Positions 58,301 through 64,000 of a stretch of 64,000 bases of DNA are shown one piece after another. A program made the position numbers and the translations under genes. Origin of the DNA: Amoebophrya sp. A120. Its lineage: Eukaryota > Sar > Dinophyceae > Syndiniales > Amoebophryaceae. Under the pieces are notes generated by a model. The model was not told the DNA's origin, searched no databases, and worked only from the letters and a program-made list of their open reading frames with translations. The stretch's first letter is position 1. Every line of letters starts with the position of its first letter. The stretch lies in the NCBI GenBank assembly GCA_905178155.1, contig CAJINV010000008.1:2232001-2296000 (forward strand), given 5' to 3'.

Positions 58301-59098
58301 GTTGCCGTTCCTCGAGCACCAGAAAACCTCCCTGCAGCTCCTCCCGCGTTTGTTTGAGTTCCTTTTGAAGATCATGTTCTTCATTTCCGAGGAAATGCCA
58401 CTCACGCGCGACGTCTTCGAGTTTTGCGTTATCTTGTGGAAAAACGTAGAAGTACCTATCTTCCCTGTCAATGTCATACATGCAAAGGAGCTGCTGGTAG
58501 GTGCATCCCTAACCCTAGACTAGCGCTAGTGCACCCACTTTATTCCGTCAACGGTGATTTCACTTTCGAGGCCTGTGTGTTCGGGAAAATCCGTCAGTCT
58601 CGTTGTCTGAGCCGGATAACACTGCTGGGGACTTCTGTTAGGCACAAGAACTACACAGCACATCCATTGTGGTCATGCGTCGTCAGGCCTAAGAATAAGA
58701 TTCTGATTTCCAGACTTGTCTACTAGCCAAGAATCTGGCATTTTGAAATAGGGACTCTGGGTACGTTTTTACTCCTGACTTCCGTGCATGCGGCCGCGAC
58801 CGACGGGCAGGGGAGATCCATGGGCCCGGTGGGGAACGCAAGATGCGGCTACGCACGCGTCGCGGCACAAACGGACTTCAGCACGCGGATATTTGCAGAA
58901 AACCTTTCATTTTGCGGCTATTTTCAGACCAGGGAGCAGAAGAAAAACTTTCAGTCCCAGTTTATTCTGCTGTGTCGGCAGCTGAAGACCGATTTGAAAG
59001 TGTTCGATTTCGTGCAAGACCGCGCGCCGGAATGCTATCAAACGGTGCTCATCTTCTGGAAAAATCTCAAGAACAGGTGGAACAAAGTACCAAAATGA
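49321..59098 (+). CDS. ~1968-residue protein with pRiA4b ORF-3-like domain (15 exons)
   Basis: Exons 49321-49674, 50023-51221, 51697-52125, 52379-52977, 53218-53270, 53597-53771, 54040-54072, 54399-54599, 54750-54798, 55062-55125, ~55396-55418, 55478-55566, 55835-56062, 56374-58496, 58811-59098 (5907 nt). Residues about 880-1080, assembled from small exons, read MRITRTVRVPSTMDMQEFQE, LQPAMGWQKSESNYVFY, VYDLSNERWRHHISVLEI, FPDLLAGTMRCPPERL, FHYDAFSFPPKLTRWQ; this is the pRiA4b ORF-3-like domain (PF07929), of unknown activity and often found beside zinc-finger or helicase domains. Before it come mostly helical segments; after it a Lys/Ala-rich stretch, a long acidic region and a helical C-terminus with FCVILWKN and VLIFWKN. 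The start ATG could be further upstream (49186), the join at 51221 merges what might be two genes, and the last intron is tentative. Confidence 0.65.
49675..50017. mobile_element. IE family A, degenerate
   Basis: Starts TATCGACTGCAG; 3' end CCAGACCCAGATCGATATTTG then CGCATA. Flanks GCATG/GCGAC are poor. In phase. Confidence 0.6.
51222..51691. mobile_element. IE-like intron (U), long
   Basis: Start TATGCACTGAAAATATAGAA matches the inverted end TTTTTATTTTTCGGGTGATA. Flanks TCCAC/TGCAA. It fuses 49321-51221 to the rest of the gene in phase. Confidence 0.55.
52126..52378. mobile_element. Degenerate intron, probably old IE
   Basis: No clear duplication or terminal repeat. Boundaries chosen by phase and a terminal AG (NKYRLTDYVIFHP). 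Confidence 0.45.
52978..53212. mobile_element. IE family F
   Basis: Ends TATGGCATTCTCAAACG and CGTTTGAGAGCCCCATA with inner CAACTGTTACATG repeat. Perfect duplication TCCGA. Confidence 0.94.
53271..53591. mobile_element. IE family B
   Basis: Perfect duplication CCGAG; C-rich inverted repeat intact. Confidence 0.94.
53772..54034. mobile_element. IE family A
   Basis: Perfect duplication CGAAC; ends TATCAAATGCAAAAGTG and CATATTTGCATTTGATA. Confidence 0.94.
54073..54393. mobile_element. IE family B
   Basis: Perfect duplication CATTC. Only 33 bases of exon separate it from the preceding IE. Confidence 0.93.
54600..54744. mobile_element. IE family G, short
   Basis: 145 bp. The long inverted repeat starts TATCCTGTGCAAATG, runs through CGTACTCGTAT, and ends CTTTTGCACAGGATA. 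Perfect duplication AACCT. Nearly identical to the copy at 59461 except at the left tip. Confidence 0.94.
54799..55056. mobile_element. IE family A
   Basis: Perfect duplication AAAGA. Left end TATGCATTGCAAATATG. Confidence 0.92.
55126..55395. mobile_element. Degenerate IE-like intron (U)
   Basis: Starts TATC after CCTCG, 3' end eroded; boundary uncertain by a few bases and fixed only by phase. Confidence 0.4.
55419..55477. other. 59-bp intron
   Basis: Between GCCGG and AGCGG. Removing it joins IPEA to GTFHYDAFSF in phase. It holds a remnant (AATATCAAATTTGCAACGC) resembling the tip of family A, so it may be an internally deleted IE. Confidence 0.5.
55567..55829. mobile_element. IE family A
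   Basis: Perfect duplication GCCGG, the same five bases that flank the 59-bp intron upstream. Right end has an extra CCAC inside the core. Confidence 0.93.
56063..56368. mobile_element. IE family E
   Basis: Ends TATGGATGTGTCAGGATCG and CGATCCTGACACATCCATA; perfect duplication GAATT. Confidence 0.94.
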
Positions 59099-59265
59099 AA
59101 AGCCGAAGGAAATGATCGTGTAGTTGTCTATCTGTGCACAAATAATGGAACTCAAGCAGAGTAAGTAGTCTACTTGCTGCAGCTCCTCTTCTCAAAGCTT
59201 TATAAAATTCTAGATATGAGTTTATGCAGTGTGCTTTTTCGCCGTTTCAGTTTCACTTTCGCTTC

Positions 59266-62200
59266 ATGGGCGAAGTATCTGCCATTCTAAATAGACCGCG
59301 AATACATCAGTCCTACAACAACACATAGAGGTCGTTTGCATTTCGCCTGACCAATTGTAACTGACATTTCAGTTCTTGAGATCAGTTCAGCCGAGCAGGT
59401 CTTATTTCCATAGCTGCGTGCGGAAGTTTCTGCTGAGGTTTCTCCCGGTGCTGCTGAAAATATGAACTGCAAAAGTATCGTACTCGTATAAATGCATTAC
59501 AAATTTCCATAGCATGAGAAATAAAATTTGTAATGCTGATTCACCTCAAGAAAAAGATTTGTAATGCATGACTGCAATACGAGTACGATACTTTTGCACA
59601 GGATAGGAAAAACCTTCCAGCAACGACGCCTTCACGTACCAGTTGTGCTCCCGATTGCGGTATCAAGTGTAAAAGTGTCTGGGTCTGGAAGATTGCCAGG
59701 TTTGTCATGCACATTTTGCGTGACTCCTGATGTCTGTGATGCATGCCCTAGCGTCACAGATTTTGTGGGGGCTTCCTGATGCCTATAACGCATGACAAAT
59801 CCTCTTCCCATGTGGCAAAACTTGCACTCTCTTTGCTGCTCACGCAATACAGATATTTCAGAATCCAAAACCAGCATGACAAGTTGGAGTCTTCCAGACC
59901 CAGACATTTTTACATTTGATATGCGGTATGAGCTGCTGGGCAACGGGAAAGACGCGCTAGAACGGGAGCTTATCGTGAAAGCAAGTCCCCTCGACGAGGT
60001 AGGGATCGGGCGGGATGTTCCGGACCGCGTCGCAGACCGGTTTGTTGTGCTGCTCGAACTGAATGAAATGGCAAAGGTCTATTGCTTGCAAACCGAAGCT
60101 GAATTATATTTGGCGAAGATAGACAATTACAATGCTTGTTCTACTCAGGAGGCGCAATCTGGAGACGAGAACAGCAGGACCGCGCCGTTGCAAGATGAAA
60201 TGAATAGCAGTGCCTGTGGCCCCCGCGGGGGATCTGGATCTCCTGGACCGCCAGCAGCGTCCGCGAAAAATATTACAATACGCAGTAGTACAACTACTGC
60301 TGCTTGCTGCGACACGGAGTGCACCAGCCTGGTCAACCCGGCGCACCCGGACGGGAAAAACACGGTGTGCGTATCCCGTCTGCTCGCCGAGTTTGCGAGG
60401 AGTGTGGTAGACAAGCAGTGCGAGGAGCGGACGGCGTTTTTCAAGTCGGAAGGAACAAGCAAGTATCGGAAGTACTTTCCCACTTTTCTGGGGGATGCCG
60501 TGCGGATCATGGACCCGTTGCCCGTGCTGGCCATGAAGTTTGCGCCGAAGGGCCTGATAGAAGCTGCGAGCCGAAATAAAAAAGTCGAGGATCATCGCGC
60601 GAACGCGAGAATTATAGCGCACCGTAAGAAAGGAGGATCTTCTGTTGATGTGGAAAGTTCGTGTGCTGGCGGCGAAGCTGGTTCTTGTTATTCTGAGGAC
60701 GATAGAAGCTCAGAAGATGGCTTAGTGGACGAAGATTCTGACGACGAACACGCGCGGCGCGAGTTGGATCGCAATATCAACTTGGACCGACAGCGCCGGT
60801 GGCTGAACGATCGGCTCTACTCGCAGAAATACAGCGTCCGAAATAAAAGCGACGGGAAGGACGGCGAGTCGGATAATTGCGTTACCACGGTGGGCGACTT
60901 GAAAAAGCTTGTTCTGCACACCGTCGGAGCTCCCGAGCGGCTGCAGGCCGGTGCAACCGCAGATCCCCCGGTCTTGAAGAAGAGTCGCAAGGAACATCGA
61001 CCGCTGGGGCCGGAGGAGTCTTTTCTGAAGGGCCTGGACGATTTTGTCGCGTCTTTTCGATACCAGTATCAGCAAAGCATGAAAAAGGCGAGTCAAGAAG
61101 GAGGCGCTACAACTTATCAGGCCGTGGCTCCTGGTGACGTTGTTCGTGAGCAGCAACTACATCAAAGCCATTATACTGGTGCACAACAGTCCACCACCTC
61201 TGACGCTTCAACGAGGAAGCAAGGGGCCTCATCAACTTCTGGTATTCCGCTCGCGTGCAATTTCCAAACGGGTGCGGATTTAAAGAACACGAGCTCTCGT
61301 CCTGATGGTTGTACCTCAATATCCCGCTCGGAACATCTTCAACAGGAAAGCTGCACACAAGGACCAGCAGACAAACCAAGAACGCGTCTAACTTCAGACA
61401 CCAGAACGGCTTCGGCCGCTGCAACCTGCTCAGGAGTCTCTGTGGTAGGCGTGCCAAAGGGGACGGAACAGGAGCAGGAGCTGCAAGGAGCTTCATCCGC
61501 ACAACAAAAGGAGCCAGCTACGTCTTCTCCCAAGAAGGAATGTGGTCCACCGCCTGGCGAGGACGAGGTGGGATCACATAGTACTTTGGTCGACAAGGAC
61601 AATGGTTGTAGAGGCGCGACGAGTTCAACTTTTTGCACGACAACAACTTCTACCACGACTGTCGTTACATCAACGCAAAGAGGGACGAAGCAGCAGATCA
61701 CGATAAAAAGCAACAAGCTCGCACAGCAGATGGAAGTGGATCCAGTGGGCACCACGGCGCAGCTATTCTCACATCTGGGGACCAAGGTGATGAATAACCT
61801 CGTTCGCGCGGGGGCGGCGGGGGAACACACCACGGAGATTAATATTGGCAAGACCGGGGGGTCGTCGACGTCGACGCCTTCTACCTCTTCGTTGCCAACC
61901 TCAACGTCCAAGATCCCTCTGGAATGCTTTCCGAAAGACCTTGTGCCGGTGCTGCGCAAAAAGAAGTCGAAAACCACGGCAGGGGCAGCAGGTGCAGCGA
62001 CGAATGTGTCTCCTCTTGGTGCTGGCACTGCTTCCTCTGCACGCACGATGGCCCCCGCCGGAGGTTCCTCCGCCGAGGAGACTAGTACAGAGCAGCTGCA
62101 AGAACAAGAACTCCCGTCTACTTCGCTCGCTGCAGAAGACCGGGTGGAATATGTGGCGACCGGAAAAAAGGCGATTCTACCCCCGGAGACGGAGAAGCTT

Positions 62201-62812
62201 GTCAAAGAGAAGATGAAATTGCTTTCCGCTTCGCAACACGCCGGCATGGAAATTGTGATTGAGCCAGAGGACAGCAGTTGTACTTTCCCAAGCAGCACTA
62301 GCAGTTGCGACGTTACTACCAGTGAGTCAAGAAACAAAAACTGTAGTTCTGCAGTCGCTGCTGTTGAACAAAGCGTCACCAGGACGTCGTCTTTTGGAGC
62401 ATCAGCTCCAGGAGTTGCAGGCCCAAAATCGCCTGTGACCGCCGAAGAGAAGTTAGCGATACGAAAGTTTCAAGAAGACAAGCTCGAGGCGAAGCGGCAA
62501 CGGATTGAACGATTGCTGCTGGAAGAGGAGGAGCTGCAGAAAAACAAACCGAAAAAGAAGAAGAAGAAGAAAAAGACGCAGGATGAGCAGGGCGCGGAAC
62601 AAGAGGAAGCTGCTGGCGCAGGTGAGATAAAGGTGGAGCAGAGCATCGATCGGGAAAACAGCCAGGACACTGTCGCCGCAGAGATGCTGGCGCAGCACGA
62701 GGTTCTTGCACAAGAGCCTGATGACGAAAGAACTTCGGACGCCTCGGAAGATCCGCCCACGCCTATCGAGATGAAAAAACCTTTTTTTCCGCTCCCGAAG
62801 GCGAGCTCTTAA
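59266..62812 (+). CDS. 996-residue low-complexity/coiled-coil protein
   Basis: Exons 59266-59274, 59414-59460, 59612-59660, 59927-62812 (2991 nt). The nine-base first exon (Met-Gly-Glu) and its GT-AG intron 59275-59413 are the weak part; the two IE joins are firm. The N-terminal 90 residues look folded (LRYELLGNGKDALERELIV, FVVLLELNEMAKVYCLQTE). A second conserved-looking block is RLLAEFARSVVDKQCEER through FPTFLGDAVRIMDPLPVLAM, followed by an acidic patch and DRQRRWLNDRLYSQKY. The rest is Ser/Thr/Gln-rich, then a charged coiled coil (EEKLAIRKFQEDKLEAKRQR) ending in a run of eight lysines and an acidic tail. No family recognised; the charged ends suggest a nucleic-acid or scaffold role, which is a guess. 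Confidence 0.65.
59461..59606. mobile_element. IE family G, short
   Basis: 146 bp, near copy of 54600-54744. Duplication GAAAA is perfect. Left tip differs (TATGAACTGC). Confidence 0.93.
59661..59921. mobile_element. IE family A
   Basis: Perfect duplication TGCGG; the interior closely resembles the copy at 8406. Confidence 0.93.
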
Positions 62813-63121
62813 TGCTCTTAATTTTGTACGTGAATAATGTCTACTGTACATCACTATGCTATCTATCAATCTATGAAGCCCGCAGTTGTTCTGGAGCTAA
62901 GACTGCCGAGCTTCTTGGTACGATCATCTTTCAAGTTCTCACAATTTCCGCCTTTATTCCAGCTATGTGCCACGCCTACGTCGACGCACGAGGTAGATGC
63001 CTCCCCATAAAAAGTCCCCCATGGACAAGTTTGGCACTGCGGAACAAGTCTGTCTCCGAGATGAAGAATGAACTAGCGTGAAATACTTGATAGCGAGCGT
63101 CTTTCTTCGGGAGCCCAGAGC

Positions 63122-63807
63122 ATGCGCGACAAACATTTCCGTGCTGTGGGGGGTTTGTCGTCTAGGGCGCTTTTTGTTGTGATATCCACCTCTGAGCACG
63201 CTACCACGTCCCCAGCTTCGACAAATCCGCAACATCAAGCGACCTCCAGCAGCGCGACGAAAGTGACACCGAAGAATCCGGGTGAGAAAGATGCAGAAAA
63301 AAGAGCAGACGGCACTAAAAAAGTGAAGACCACTCTGCAGCAGAACAGTGTGCAGTTCGCGGAGGAGGCTCCTGCAGAGACGAAAATTATGTCAAATCGC
63401 GAGAAAAAGCGTCTAGCACGAATGCAGCAGCAGCTAGCAGGGACTAACTCCAAGAATGATGCAGGTGTGGGCAAACCTGGAGAACATACTGCTGCAGCAG
63501 CTGCGACGGGAACTACCTCTGTTAAATTGCGTCAACAGCAGATCACGAGCACGGTTGCAGCCTTTGGTGATGAAGAGCCACTACCAACATCATCTCAGCC
63601 ACAGGCAAAGAAAAGCAAGACGAAGATGAAGAACGCAGCAGACACGACATTGAGCAAAGACGCTACCTCGTCCGCAAGCAAGAAAACGTCGGGCACTGCT
63701 GGTGGGAGTGACCAGAAGCGCAGTGCGTCATGCGCCGCCGCTGAGAAGAAATCTCCGCCCAACTATGCCACGGTGCCGCAAGACACAAGAATGGAGATCG
63801 CTAACAG
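63122..63807 (+). CDS. Basic, Lys/Ala/Thr-rich protein, partial
   Basis: Open frame of about 228 codons ending at a GT donor (AACAG then GTGAGA at 63808), so the gene continues past the window. The 5' end is uncertain: an IE-like end (TTTTTGTTGTGATA before TCCAC) lies at about 63185, which would make the exon begin there, and a short frame MPPHKKSPMDKFGTAEQ at about 63001 could be part of an upstream exon or of the element. The readable part holds MSNREKKRLARMQQQLAG, then Lys/Ser/Ala-rich disorder. No family recognised. Confidence 0.45.
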
Positions 63808-64000
63808 GTGAGATTGAGCAAGATTGTTTCAAACACAACCTTTTGATGGCTATGGGTATGAAGATCATACATGGTGTTTCCGTTTCTATCTCGCCTCCTG
63901 CTTGATACGAAGTGAAACCTTCGGTACTAATTGAATACGAGCGTGATGCTTATTACGAGCTAGTAATCATGTATGACGATAAGTACAGATGAAACAGATA

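Noticed and set aside
58500-58520. Telomere-like CCCTAACCCTA
   Set aside because: Only two units, inside a probable intron; too short to mean anything.
1-64000. CRISPR arrays, rRNA, tRNA genes and bacterial operon signals
   Set aside because: None seen. The interspersed repeats are inverted-repeat elements flanked by duplications, not regularly spaced direct repeats.

Overview
The window reads as nuclear DNA of a protist, most likely a parasitic dinoflagellate of the Amoebophrya (Syndiniales) type. The grounds are many short terminal-inverted-repeat elements that behave as introns, introns without GT-AG ends, long low-complexity proteins and almost all genes on one strand. Introner elements (IEs) forming non-canonical introns are known from Amoebophrya; the species assignment here is inference.

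Most apparent stop codons lie inside IEs. Removing each IE plus one copy of its 5-bp target duplication joins short reading frames into long genes. In every multi-exon model with exact boundaries the exon lengths sum to a multiple of three. About 60 IEs are listed, 34 of them with perfect 5-bp duplications, in at least ten terminal-repeat families (called A-J here; U = unassigned).

Layout: 407-3633 small secreted protein; 4568-7480 COPI-associated-like membrane protein; 7600-8405 (minus) truncated PUB-domain gene beside a 42-bp duplication; 9208-14020 membrane 2OG-Fe(II) oxygenase; 15281-21199 and 22732-28517 two paralogous polypeptide GalNAc-transferases with lectin tails; 29983-38391 a 2163-residue DUF4116-repeat membrane protein; 40496-48578 a 2142-residue acidic/low-complexity protein; 48590-49215 a GC-rich hairpin island; 49321-59098 a ~1968-residue protein with a pRiA4b ORF-3-like domain cut by many IEs; 59266-62812 a 996-residue coiled-coil protein; 63122-63807 the start or middle of a further gene running off the window.

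The oxygenase and the two GalNAc-transferases are adjacent and probably all act in the secretory pathway on glycoproteins. The other large proteins have no function I can assign. The main result is the IE system: many unrelated repeat families share the same ends (TAT...ATA), the same duplication length and a common internal motif, and interrupt nearly every gene.
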